Positions 1 through 6,479 are shown, numbered from the stretch's first letter. The stretch is DNA of 16,901 nt from Peptococcaceae bacterium (GCA_031264885.1 JAISDM010000281.1:1-16901), one strand, 5' to 3'. The notes: generated by a model from the letters alone, not told the origin. A program made the numbers and translations.

Positions 1-4
1 GCGC

Positions 5-1480
5 TCAGCAATTCTCGGTCATAATTTTGATGATCTCAATGTCCGTTTCCCGCATTCCCTTGCTGGCCATATCACCCACGTTGCTGATGGTCTTGTCAAC
101 CCCCTGGGACAGAATGCCGTCCCCTCCGTAAAACTGCTGATTCATCTCGGCAAATAAATTGTATCCCAACAGTCCGGTCAAAACCGCGACGCCGATTTTG
201 CCCGCGCAGGAGGGTTTGGCTCCGTCGCACACGATGCCCGACACAATCGCGAGGGCGTTCACAATCGTGTGGGAGATGATCTCATAGTCGCCGCCCAGAA
301 GGTACGCGACCCCCGCCGCCGCCGCGCAGCTCGCGCTCACCGCCCCGCAAAAAGCGCTTAATTTGCCGATGCTCGTTTTTTGGTGGACCGTGGCCAGATT
401 CGCGGCGATCAGCGCCCTGTACAGCTCGTCTTTGGGGCATTTGATCTCGTCGGCATATGTAATCACCGGCAATGAAACCGCCAGCCCCTGATTGCCGCTG
501 CCGGACATGATGATCACAGGCATACCGCAGCCGCCCATCCGGGCGTCGCAGCCCGCGGCGGCCGCGGCGGCCGCCCGGAATTGAATGCCGTTTCCGAAAG
601 TCGCCAGAATGGACTTGCCTACATTGGCGCCCCAATCGCCCGCGAGTCCCTCTTCCGCGATGGCCCGGTTATAGTCGGCCTGCCGTTCGAGCAGAGGACG
701 CAGCTCGCCTAAGTCCACAGTGTTGGCATATTGAACAATATCCTCAATATTCAGTAAATAATATTTAGACTGCGATTTCAGTTCTTCCTCCCGTTCCGCC
801 TCAAAAATGATCTCGTCGTTTTTCTCGATGCCGACGATATGCAAATGACCGCCGTCGATGGTCACCCGCGCGGATTCGCCGCCGGCGCGCGCGTACAAGG
901 ATACATACAGTGTGCCGACTTGTTCCCTGAGTACTATTTCTATGTAATGGCTGTCGATGTATTCCTTCAGCTCGGTTCGCTGGCCTTCGGTAATATCGGC
1001 CAGCACTTCGAGTCCCGAGCCGGCTTTCCCGGCGATCAGACCGGCGGCGACAGCGGCATAGACGCCTTTCATTCCGCCTGTATTGGGCACCGCGACGCTT
1101 TTTGTGTTTTTGAACATATTGCCACTGAGTTCAACGACGCAGCGGTCCGGCAGCGCGCCCAGAATCTCTCTTGCTTTCGCCGCGGCAAAAGCGAGGGTAT
1201 TCGGCTCGGTGCAGCCGACGGAGGGCAGAAGCTCCTCTTTCAGTATTTGTGTATAACACGCCGCGATGGAATCCATCTTATCGGGAATAATATCCATGAT
1301 GTCGCCGATATTGCAATTCAGCACGGAACAAATCCGAACCATCACTTCCATCGCCACCGGCTGATTATGACTCAGCTTCGCGAGAGTGGACGTGCCGATG
1401 CCGGCGGCGTTCTTCAAATCCATCTTCTTTATCCCGCGGTCGGTAAGCGTCTTAAACAATCGGTTGTAATTGATCATCAT
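5..1480 (-). CDS. cyuA: XRE helix-turn-helix fused to L-cysteine desulfidase (CyuA/YhaM, UPF0597 family)
   Basis: Residues about 5-65 form a Cro/C1-type helix-turn-helix of the small YozG-like class (IKKMDLKNAAGIGTSTLAKL). From about residue 69 a full-length desulfidase/serine-dehydratase-alpha-like domain follows. It carries the family landmarks GCTEP (Cys about 90), NTGGMKG, GSGNQG and VCDGAKPSC. Family members bind a 4Fe-4S cluster and split L-cysteine into pyruvate, ammonia and sulfide in the cytoplasm; the Cys residues in GCTEP and CDGAKPSC are the likely ligands (family knowledge). I chose ATG 1480 (491 aa) because GAGGTG lies 10 bases upstream at 1491-1496. An in-frame ATG at 1531 has no clear Shine-Dalgarno and falls at a likely transcription start. 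The reading frame runs through the HTH-enzyme junction without a stop, and there is no ribosome site before the inner Met, so this looks like a true fusion. It may be a cysteine-responsive self-regulating enzyme (inference). The next operon, iscRSU, also consumes cysteine. Confidence 0.88.
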   Translation of the reverse strand: MMINYNRLFKTLTDRGIKKMDLKNAAGIGTSTLAKLSHNQPVAMEVMVRICSVLNCNIGDIMDIIPDKMDSIAACYTQILKEELLPSVGCTEPNTLAFAAAKAREILGALPDRCVVELSGNMFKNTKSVAVPNTGGMKGVYAAVAAGLIAGKAGSGLEVLADITEGQRTELKEYIDSHYIEIVLREQVGTLYVSLYARAGGESARVTIDGGHLHIVGIEKNDEIIFEAEREEELKSQSKYYLLNIEDIVQYANTVDLGELRPLLERQADYNRAIAEEGLAGDWGANVGKSILATFGNGIQFRAAAAAAAGCDARMGGCGMPVIIMSGSGNQGLAVSLPVITYADEIKCPKDELYRALIAANLATVHQKTSIGKLSAFCGAVSASCAAAAGVAYLLGGDYEIISHTIVNALAIVSGIVCDGAKPSCAGKIGVAVLTGLLGYNLFAEMNQQFYGGDGILSQGVDKTISNVGDMASKGMRETDIEIIKIMTENC

Positions 1481-1521
1481 GCCGCAAAAGCACCTCGAAA
1501 TAATATACCGCTCATATTCAC

Positions 1522-1550
1522 AGGATAGCATTTCTTTTTCATAAAATCAA
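1522..1550 (-). promoter_or_regulatory. Promoter for the HTH-desulfidase gene
   Basis: On the minus strand TTGATT (1545-1550) and TATCCT (1522-1527) are separated by exactly 17 bases. Transcription would begin near 1515, about 35 bases before the chosen ATG at 1480. That would leave the alternative ATG at 1531 outside the transcript. Both hexamers deviate from consensus. Confidence 0.45.
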
Positions 1551-1573
1551 CTCATATTTTTTGTTTCTCGAAA

Positions 1574-1603
1574 ATTATTTGCGGATAAACTTTCAGAAGT
1601 CAA
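1574..1603 (-). promoter_or_regulatory. Alternative upstream promoter for the HTH-desulfidase gene
   Basis: On the minus strand TTGACT (1598-1603) and AATAAT (1574-1579) are spaced by 18 bases in the only AT-rich stretch before the repeats begin. It could act alone or with the promoter at 1522-1550; the sequence cannot decide. Confidence 0.35.
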
Positions 1604-1617
1604 AAAAACGAAGCGGC

Positions 1618-1636
1618 GGGCGGCAGAATGCCGCCC
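1618..1636. repeat. GGGCGGC...GCCGCCC palindromic repeat
   Basis: Perfect hairpin: 7-bp arms GGGCGGC/GCCGCCC around the 5-base loop AGAAT, followed by CCTAC. It is the same core as at 1766-1923, 4632-4659 and 5043-5134. No T-run follows, so a standard Rho-independent terminator is unlikely. Confidence 0.8.
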
Positions 1637-1670
1637 CTACAGACGCGCCGGTCGCGGCGCTACCACTCCG

Positions 1671-1743
1671 TCATTCCGGGCTTGTCCCGGAATCCAAAAA
1701 TGATAAACCAAGGCACCTGGATTCTGGGACAAGCCCAGAATGA
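1671..1743. repeat. Long inverted repeat of the TCATTCCGGGCTTG family
   Basis: A 25-bp arm (1671-1695, beginning TCATTCCGGGCTTGTCCC) is repeated in inverse at 1719-1743 with two mismatches, around a 23-base loop. The arm is itself palindromic, so it can fold as two small hairpins or one long one. A shorter relative lies at 5163-5187. Together with the neighbouring GGGCGGC repeats it fills most of the gene-free 1481-1971 interval, in which I see no gene. Confidence 0.85.
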
Positions 1744-1765
1744 CAAAAATATGATATTTCCGGAC

Positions 1766-1923
1766 GGTCCCGGGCGGCAAAATGCCGCCCCTACGGGACA
1801 CGGCGCGCGCGGCGCCGTTTGGACCCGGAATGACGAAGCGGCGGCAAAATGCCGCCCCCGCGGGCCGCTGTTCGCGGCGCCGTAGGGGCGGCATTCGGCC
1901 GCCCGTCTTTGATAGAGGCGAAT
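1766..1923. repeat. Compound palindromic repeat element, copy 1
   Basis: Begins GGTCCCGGGCGGCAAAATG and ends GCCGCCCGTCTTTGATAGA plus GGCGAAT. It contains a forward and an inverted GGGCGGC/GCCGCCC hairpin at its two ends. The same start and end are found at 5043-5134. This copy carries about 66 extra bases, including a further GGCGGCAAAATGCCGCC hairpin and a GGACCCGGAATGAC fragment, which suggests nested insertion. No coding potential is credible. Confidence 0.75.
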
Positions 1924-1971
1924 TTCCAGGCTGCGGCGGATCAAATCCCCAACAGCGTCACTCTTCTTTGG

Positions 1972-2397
1972 TTACTCTTCTTTGCATTGGGCGCAGTTGA
2001 AATTGCATCCGATGATGGGTTCCGGATCGACTCCCTGTTTCTGATAGTAATCGGCGATGGCGGCTTTAATGGCTTCCTCGGCCAGCACGGAACAGTGCAT
2101 TTTGGCGGGGGGCAGCCCGTCCAAAGCCTGGGCGACGGCTTTATTGGTTAAGGACAAGGCTTCGTTGATGGTTTTGCCCTTGACCAGTTCCGTCGCGATG
2201 GAGGAGGTGGCCACAGCCGCGCCGCAGCCGAAGGTTTTGAAACGAATGTCGGAAATAACATCGTCCTCAATTTTCATTGAAATTTTCATAATGTCGCCGC
2301 AGATTGGATTGCCGACCTGACCAACGGCGTTTGCGTCCTCTACTTCGCCGACATTCCTTGGATTCCCGAAATGATCCATGACTTTTTCCGAATACAT
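1972..2397 (-). CDS. iscU: Iron-sulfur cluster assembly scaffold IscU/NifU-like
   Basis: 141 aa. Scaffold on which sulfur from the cysteine desulfurase and iron are built into a 2Fe-2S/4Fe-4S cluster before transfer to apo-proteins. The three invariant ligand cysteines are visible: Cys33 in NPICGD (with Asp35), Cys58 in TFGCGAA and Cys102 in MHCSVLAEEA. The N-terminus MYSEKVMDHFGNPRNVG is typical of clostridial members. An extra C-terminal tail carries Cys131, Cys135 and Cys138 (CNFNCAQC). ATG 2397 is preceded by AGAGGAAG at normal spacing. It is the last gene of iscR-iscS-iscU, 18 bases after iscS. No hscA, hscB, fdx or mnmA follows; palindromic repeats do. Confidence 0.95.
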   Translation of the reverse strand: MYSEKVMDHFGNPRNVGEVEDANAVGQVGNPICGDIMKISMKIEDDVISDIRFKTFGCGAAVATSSIATELVKGKTINEALSLTNKAVAQALDGLPPAKMHCSVLAEEAIKAAIADYYQKQGVDPEPIIGCNFNCAQCKEE

Positions 2398-2415
2398 AAC
2401 GATCTTCCTCTCTGA

Positions 2416-3582
2416 TTATTTTTTGTTATCCCAAAGCGGGGACATGCTGCGCAGACGCTCGATGATGGGGGGGAGTTTTTCCAAAATATAATCAATATCC
2501 TCTTCCGAGTTATCTTCACTGAGAGACAGGCGCAAGGATCCGTGGGCGATTTCATGGGGGAGCCCGATGGCCAAAAGGACGCTGGAAGGCTCCAGCGAAG
2601 CGGACGAGCAGGCGGAACCGGAGGAAGCGCAGATGCCTGCCTGATCCAGCAAGAGGATGATGGATTCTCCCTCGATATATTCGAACACGAATGAGGCGAT
2701 GCCGGGGAGGCGCTTGGTGGGATGGCCTGTCAGGCGGGACGCGGGGATTTTGGTCAGGCCCCCGATCAAACGGTCGCGCATGGCGGAAACCCGCTTCGCG
2801 TTCTCGTTCATGTGCAGCGAAGCCTCTTCCAAAGCGGCGGCAAGACCGACGATGCCCGCGGTATTCTCCGTGCCGGAACGCAAGCCGCGTTCATGACCCC
2901 CGCCGTGGAGAAGGGTGGGCAGCCGGACGCCGCCGCGGATGTACAGCGCGCCGCACCCCTTGGGGCCTTTGAATTTATGCGCTGTTAAGGACAGCATATC
3001 AATACTCATACCGGCGGTGCTGATGGGGATATGTCCGACGGCTTGTACCGCGTCTGTGTGAAACAGCACGCCGGATTCCCGGGCGACCGCTCCGATCTCC
3101 GCCACAGGCAATATGGTGCCGATTTCATTGTTAGCCGCCATGACGGTGATGAGAACCGTGTCCTTGCGGATGGCTTTGCGCAGATCGTTTAAATCGATTT
3201 GCCCCAGTTCGTTTACCGGGAGATAGGTAACCTCCGCCCCTTGGGTTTCCAGGTGCTGTAAAGTGTGGAGAACGGCGTGATGCTCGATGCCGGTGGAAAT
3301 AATATGTTTGCCTTTGTCTGCGCGAAGCTCCAGGGCGGATTTAATCGCCCAGTTGTCGGACTCCGTGCCTCCGCTGGTGAAAAAAATCTCTTCAGGGCGC
3401 GCGCCTAAGATAGAAGCGACCTTTTCGCGGGCGCCGTCGATGGCGCGTTTGGAGTTTTGACTGAACTTGTAAATGCTAGAAGGATTTCCGTACTGCTCTG
3501 TCAAATAAGGCATCATGGCGTCCAGAGCGTTTTTGGACAGTGCTGTTGTGGCCGCGTTATCCGCATAGACCATTTTTGACAT
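2416..3582 (-). CDS. iscS: Cysteine desulfurase (IscS/NifS)
   Basis: 388 aa, PLP-dependent aminotransferase class V fold. Removes sulfur from L-cysteine to give alanine and an enzyme persulfide that feeds the IscU scaffold encoded next. Visible marks: N-terminal YADNAATT, TSGGTESDNWA (about 69-79), the PLP-stacking His in EHHAVL (His102), Asp177 and Gln180 in HTDAVQ, Schiff-base Lys203 in LTAHKFKGPKG, HGGGHERGLRSGTEN, and the catalytic loop SSGSACSSASLEPS with Cys325. The loop and length match the NifS/IscS group I type rather than SufS. It starts 43 bases after the end of iscR in the same direction, so co-transcription is likely. Confidence 0.97.
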   Translation of the reverse strand: MSKMVYADNAATTALSKNALDAMMPYLTEQYGNPSSIYKFSQNSKRAIDGAREKVASILGARPEEIFFTSGGTESDNWAIKSALELRADKGKHIISTGIEHHAVLHTLQHLETQGAEVTYLPVNELGQIDLNDLRKAIRKDTVLITVMAANNEIGTILPVAEIGAVARESGVLFHTDAVQAVGHIPISTAGMSIDMLSLTAHKFKGPKGCGALYIRGGVRLPTLLHGGGHERGLRSGTENTAGIVGLAAALEEASLHMNENAKRVSAMRDRLIGGLTKIPASRLTGHPTKRLPGIASFVFEYIEGESIILLLDQAGICASSGSACSSASLEPSSVLLAIGLPHEIAHGSLRLSLSEDNSEEDIDYILEKLPPIIERLRSMSPLWDNKK

Positions 3583-3625
3583 GGTTTGTTATCAGCTCCT
3601 TTTCGTTTGACTTTAAGTTTCGCGG

Positions 3626-4075
3626 CTAATAGTTCCCATTATAAGGATTGGCGACTTTCAGTTCCTCGCTGTTGTATTTAGCCACCAAATCAGCCAGGGT
3701 CATGTTATCAACCACGTTGTCTACCGCGTCTTTAATGTTCTTCCAAATTTCTTTGGACAGGCAAAAGGACGCGCGGTGGCAAGCCGCCTCGTCGAGAACG
3801 CAGTCTACCGGGGCGAGACTGCCTTCCATCAAGCGCAGGATCATGCCTACGGTATACGTGGACGGCTCTTTGGACAGCCTGTAACCGCCCTGCGCGCCGC
3901 GGCTGCTTTTGACATAACCCGCTTTATTGAGTTGGGTGATGATCTGCTCCAGATATTTACCGGATATCTCCTGGCGCTTGGCGATTCCGCTCAGCGGAAT
4001 ATAGGTTCCGTTGTGATGAATGGCCAGATCCAGCATCAGACGGAGCGCGTAGAGTCCTCTGGTGGATATTTTCAC
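3626..4075 (-). CDS. iscR: Rrf2-family transcriptional regulator, IscR
   Basis: 149 aa. N-terminal winged helix typical of Rrf2 (MKISTRGLYALRLMLDLA; recognition region ISGKYLEQIITQL; wing RGAQGGYRLS). The cluster-binding cysteines Cys92, Cys99 and Cys105 follow in C-x6-C-x5-C spacing, so it probably holds a 2Fe-2S cluster and senses cluster sufficiency. The start is GTG 4075, with GAGGTG at 4082-4087 six bases upstream. It heads iscR-iscS-iscU and has a palindrome inside its own promoter (see 4096-4124), which fits autoregulation. CymR-like cysteine regulators share the fold, but the three cysteines and the operon favour IscR. Confidence 0.94.
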   Translation of the reverse strand: MKISTRGLYALRLMLDLAIHHNGTYIPLSGIAKRQEISGKYLEQIITQLNKAGYVKSSRGAQGGYRLSKEPSTYTVGMILRLMEGSLAPVDCVLDEAACHRASFCLSKEIWKNIKDAVDNVVDNMTLADLVAKYNSEELKVANPYNGNY

Positions 4076-4095
4076 TTAACTCACCTCATATGGCT

Positions 4096-4124
4096 ATATT
4101 ACCATAGGAATACTATGAAATCAA
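4096..4124 (-). promoter_or_regulatory. iscRSU promoter with embedded IscR-type operator
   Basis: On the minus strand TTGATT (4119-4124) and TAATAT (4096-4101) are separated by 17 bases. The spacer holds the palindrome CATAG-N5-CTATG (4103-4117), so a bound dimer would sit between the two hexamers. The only regulator encoded beside it is the Rrf2/IscR protein. smpB lies divergently on the other side of this 76-bp interval; I see no good separate promoter for it. Confidence 0.65.
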
Positions 4125-4151
4125 GATAAATTTTTTTGGAGGATTGTGCGT

Positions 4152-4622
4152 ATGCCTGGGGAATCGATAAAAATAATCGCGGAGAACCGCAAAGCGCGCC
4201 ATGAATACTTTGTGGAGGAGGCTTTTGAAACCGGCGTCGTCTTAAAAGGAACCGAGGTCAAATCTTTGCGCCTGGGCAAAATCAATTTGCAGGACAGCTA
4301 CGCGGCCATTGAGGAAGGAGAGCTGTATCTGTTTCAGATGCACATCAGCCCTTATGAACAGGGGAATCGCTATAATGTGGACGCGAAACGTCCCCGGAAG
4401 CTCTTGATGCACAAAAACGAAATCCGCCGACTCTTCGGCAAGGTGAAGCAAAAAGGGCTGACGTTGGTGCCGTTAAAGATTTATTTCAAACACGGCAAGG
4501 TAAAGCTGGAACTGGCTTTGGCAAGGGGGAAAAAAATGTATGACAAACGGGACGCCGAAGCTGAAAAGGACGCGAAAAGGAATATGGAGCGCGCCTTGCG
4601 CGACCGCAGCCGGGGCGAATAA
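4152..4622 (+). CDS. smpB: SsrA (tmRNA)-binding protein SmpB
   Basis: 156 aa, single-domain OB-fold protein that binds tmRNA and delivers it to stalled ribosomes for trans-translation. Family blocks are clear: IAENRKARHEYFVEE, GTEVKSLR, LHISPYE-like MHISPYEQGN, RPRKLLMHKNEIRRL, KGLTLVPLKIYF and the basic C-terminal tail KKMYDKRDAEAEKDAKR. I chose ATG 4152 over GTG 4146 because GGAGGA (4138-4143) is then 8 bases away rather than 2. No ssrA or rnr gene is next to it. It converges with csoR, the two stop codons being 37 bases apart across a palindromic repeat. Confidence 0.96.
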   Translation: MPGESIKIIAENRKARHEYFVEEAFETGVVLKGTEVKSLRLGKINLQDSYAAIEEGELYLFQMHISPYEQGNRYNVDAKRPRKLLMHKNEIRRLFGKVKQKGLTLVPLKIYFKHGKVKLELALARGKKMYDKRDAEAEKDAKRNMERALRDRSRGE

Positions 4623-4631
4623 ACCCAGCGC

Positions 4632-4659
4632 GGTCCCGGGCGGCGGCATGCCGCCCCTG
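4632..4659. repeat. Partial GGGCGGC palindromic repeat between smpB and csoR
   Basis: Starts with the same GGTCCCGGGCGGC as the elements at 1766 and 5043. It forms a perfect 7-bp-arm hairpin GGGCGGC-GGCAT-GCCGCCC (4638-4656) and runs to the csoR stop codon. It sits between two convergent genes, where a hairpin could slow transcription from both sides, but there is no flanking T-run. Confidence 0.7.
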
Positions 4660-4935
4660 CTAGTTCATGTTCGCGAAACGTTCCACCGCTTTTGTAAAAT
4701 TCTCAATGGTCTTATCGGCGTCTCCCTGCTCGATGCCGTCGCGGACGCAGTGCCGGATGTGGCCTTCCAGAACGACCTGCCCCGCCCTGTGTAAAGCGGA
4801 TTTCGCGGCGTTGATCTGGGAAAGGACGTCTTCGCAAGGCACGTCTTCATCCACCATGCGGTCGATCGCCTGTACCTGGCCAATGATCTTTTTCAGGCGG
4901 CGGTGGAGATTTTCGGCGTCCATACATTGCTTCAT
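4660..4935 (-). CDS. csoR: CsoR/RcnR-family metal-sensing repressor, copper-type residues
   Basis: 91 aa, all-alpha DUF156 family protein that represses metal-efflux genes until it binds metal. The family core LHRRLKKIIGQVQAIDRMVDE is followed by Cys34 (DVPCEDV), His59 and Cys63 (EGHIRHC). The C-H-C spacing (25 and 4 residues) equals that of copper-sensing CsoR; CstR would lack the His and RcnR has additional His ligands. I start at ATG 4935 because GGAGGT (4943-4948) lies 7 bases upstream and overlaps the alternative ATG at 4950. No copper ATPase or chaperone is beside it, so it is an orphan regulator within this window, with its own promoter at 4980-5008. Confidence 0.9.
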   Translation of the reverse strand: MKQCMDAENLHRRLKKIIGQVQAIDRMVDEDVPCEDVLSQINAAKSALHRAGQVVLEGHIRHCVRDGIEQGDADKTIENFTKAVERFANMN

Positions 4936-4955
4936 GATTCGTACCTCCATATATT

Positions 4956-4971
4956 GCGGGAATCCCCCCGC
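4956..4971. promoter_or_regulatory. Candidate CsoR operator
   Basis: Palindrome GCGGG-N6-CCCGC, positioned between the -10 element and the csoR ribosome site. G/C-run palindromes are the usual type of CsoR-family operator, so this is a plausible autoregulatory site. Not tested by comparison with other sites. Confidence 0.35.
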
Positions 4972-4979
4972 TGAATGTG

Positions 4980-5008
4980 ATGATACTGTGAGAATCGCCG
5001 TTTGTCAA
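4980..5008 (-). promoter_or_regulatory. csoR promoter
   Basis: On the minus strand TTGACA (5003-5008, perfect -35) and TATCAT (4980-4985, 5 of 6) are separated by 17 bases. Transcription would begin near 4973, directly at the candidate operator 4956-4971. Confidence 0.75.
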
Positions 5009-5042
5009 GTAGGCGCGGCCTGACGGGATGCGTTCAGGCGGC

Positions 5043-5134
5043 GGTCCCGGGCGGCAAAATGCCGCCCCTGCGGTCCCGTTAACGAGACCTATGTAGGGGC
5101 GGCATTCTGCCGCCCGGCTTTGATAAACGCGAAT
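5043..5134. repeat. Compound palindromic repeat element, copy 2
   Basis: Shares its start (GGTCCCGGGCGGCAAAATG) and end (GGCTTTGATAAACGCGAAT) with 1766-1923. Two hairpins in opposite orientation, 5049-5067 and 5097-5115, form a larger inverted repeat separated by 29 bases. It is the compact form of the element, about 92 bp, and resembles a REP- or MITE-like repeat. Together with 5163-5187 it accounts for most of the gene-free 4936-5243. Confidence 0.8.
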
Positions 5135-5162
5135 CACCAAATATACGAATCGCAAAAAGTTG

Positions 5163-5187
5163 TCATTCCGGGCTTGACCCGGAATGA
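5163..5187. repeat. TCATTCCGGG-N5-CCCGGAATGA hairpin
   Basis: Perfect 10-bp arms around CTTGA. Same family as the arms at 1671-1695 and 1719-1743. No T-run follows on either strand. Confidence 0.8.
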
Positions 5188-5243
5188 CGGGGCGCGCGTC
5201 GGAATGATGAGGTTTGGACGGCCAATCGGTGATTGACCGGTAA

Positions 5244-5395
5244 TCACGATTGAGCCGATACGCTGAAGCCGTATCGTTCGCCGGCCTCCGGCACAGTTAA
5301 TATATCAAAGAACACAGCGGCTTTATCCCTTGCGTCTTTAGGGATATCAGGAAACCTGCGAAGTCAAACAGCATATTGCTTTCGGTAAAAGTCAT
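5244..5395 (-). pseudogene. Small frameshifted gene coupled to the ATPase
   Basis: An ATG at 5395 overlaps the ATPase stop as ATGA, the usual sign of a translationally coupled partner. The frame reads MTFTESNMLFDFAGF and is sensible to about 5350. It then drifts to a stop in the annotated frame after about 32 codons. One frame over, a natural-looking sequence continues, PDIPKDARDKAAVFFDIL then TVPEAGERYGFSVSAQS, and stops at 5244. One missing base near 5350 would explain this, giving an original product of about 50 aa, perhaps itself a remnant of something larger. I do not recognise the family. It could instead be a real 32-residue peptide. Confidence 0.45.
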
Positions 5396-6375
5396 TCCAG
5401 CCTCACCCCCGCGTTTGCCGCCATAACTTCTACAACCCGCCTGTATAGTTTTTCATCCGCAACATCAATGACATTATTGTCTAACGAGATGTAATCATCC
5501 GCAGTATCAGCGATTATGCCTCTGCCTTTTTTCCGCAGATTAAAATAACGAAGTGTATTCGCCGGCCCTTTGTTCAGCTCAAACCACCGAGCCACATCAT
5601 AACTGTGCGTAGCGGCGAAAATCTGCACCCCGCCTTTTTGAAGTTCAAGCAGAATATCAACAAGCGCAGGAATAAGTTCCGGATTGATGCTCGCTTCCGG
5701 CTCATCCCAGAACAGAATACTTCCGCTTTCGAGCAGCCCGTTACGGAGCAGTTTCCACAGCAAACCAAGCCTGCGAAATCCGTCGGCTTCAAGCGAAAAC
5801 GGCACTGTTTCACCGTTTTCTTTCTTCACATAGAACGAATCGTCCTCGTACTCCACTTCGCCGCCGATGAGTTCCTTAATCTTGCAAAGCACTCTAAGCG
5901 CGTTTGCTTTCACTTCGTTCGTCACCGGCCTTTGCGCTTTGTTCAGAATATCAATTTGGGTTTGGTCAAATGGCAGCCGCAAGTCTTTACTAAGAGCTAT
6001 CAGCCCTTTTGAATGGGATAACATTTCAGCGGCCGGAATAAAAACGGCCTGAACATTTTCAAGCAGCTCGCAGTATTTCATTGGGGTATTGAGATACTCA
6101 ATTTCTTTCTCAGCATAGTTAATTTTTGCCATCGAATCCTGGGTATGACCAAAACCGCCAACGCGCCGGTTTGTTTGCCAATCCAAGGAACCGGGCCGTT
6201 CGTGTAACTTTTGTCTGGCGAGAATAAACGGAAGATATAACGCTCTAAGCAACGTTGTCCTGCCGCTCCCATTACCGCCAATAATCACGTTGACGCCGGG
6301 GCAGAAGTCCGCCGCAAACTCGCCTTTGAACACAAGGAAATCCTTTATCTCCACGCGGGTAATTGCGTTTGTCAT
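5392..6375 (-). CDS. AAA_15/AAA_21-type ATPase (RecF/ABC-like) with altered Walker A
   Basis: 327 aa, single-domain ATPase of the RecF/OLD/ABC-like class; many relatives belong to anti-phage or retron-like systems, but this subfamily's role is unknown to me. Visible: the N-terminal strand ITRVEIKDFLVFKG, Walker A GGNGSGRTT (33-41), where the usual Lys is Arg39 (AGG codon), a signature-like SLEADGFRRLG (about 194-204), Walker B ILFWDEPEASINPE (Asp224-Glu225) and the switch His257 in AATHSYDV. All other motifs are intact. ATG 6375 is preferred over GTG 6381 because the strong GGAGGAGG (6384-6391) is then 8 bases away. Its stop overlaps the start of the damaged small gene at 5395. GC content is visibly lower than in flanking genes, suggesting transfer. 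No nuclease or toxin domain is fused. Confidence 0.85.
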   Translation of the reverse strand: MTNAITRVEIKDFLVFKGEFAADFCPGVNVIIGGNGSGRTTLLRALYLPFILARQKLHERPGSLDWQTNRRVGGFGHTQDSMAKINYAEKEIEYLNTPMKYCELLENVQAVFIPAAEMLSHSKGLIALSKDLRLPFDQTQIDILNKAQRPVTNEVKANALRVLCKIKELIGGEVEYEDDSFYVKKENGETVPFSLEADGFRRLGLLWKLLRNGLLESGSILFWDEPEASINPELIPALVDILLELQKGGVQIFAATHSYDVARWFELNKGPANTLRYFNLRKKGRGIIADTADDYISLDNNVIDVADEKLYRRVVEVMAANAGVRLE

Positions 6376-6422
6376 TGCCACAGCCTCCTCCGAATTCGTG
6401 GTTGAGTTGATAAGCTGACATC

Positions 6423-6431
6423 ATTATACCA
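6423..6431 (-). promoter_or_regulatory. Extended -10 promoter of the ATPase gene
   Basis: On the minus strand TGGTATAAT, a perfect -10 hexamer (6423-6428) with the TGn extension. The -35 region (TTTATG at 17 bases) is weak, which fits an extended -10 promoter. It lies about 48 bases before the ATG. Confidence 0.6.
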
Positions 6432-6479
6432 CACGCGCCGTCACTCATAAAACTGTTTTTCCTTATGATTCGTTCATAC

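Noticed and set aside
839..1528. 229-codon open frame on the plus strand
   Set aside because: It is antisense to the HTH-desulfidase gene, with no ribosome site or domain.
1618..1923. A CRISPR array or Rho-independent terminators
   Set aside because: Repeats are not regularly spaced and alternate in orientation, there are no unique spacers or cas genes, and hairpins lack T-runs.
1561..2000. Several 60-100 codon open frames over the repeat region
   Set aside because: They translate the palindromic repeats themselves, giving strings such as MPPL and IPG, and no frame is preferred.
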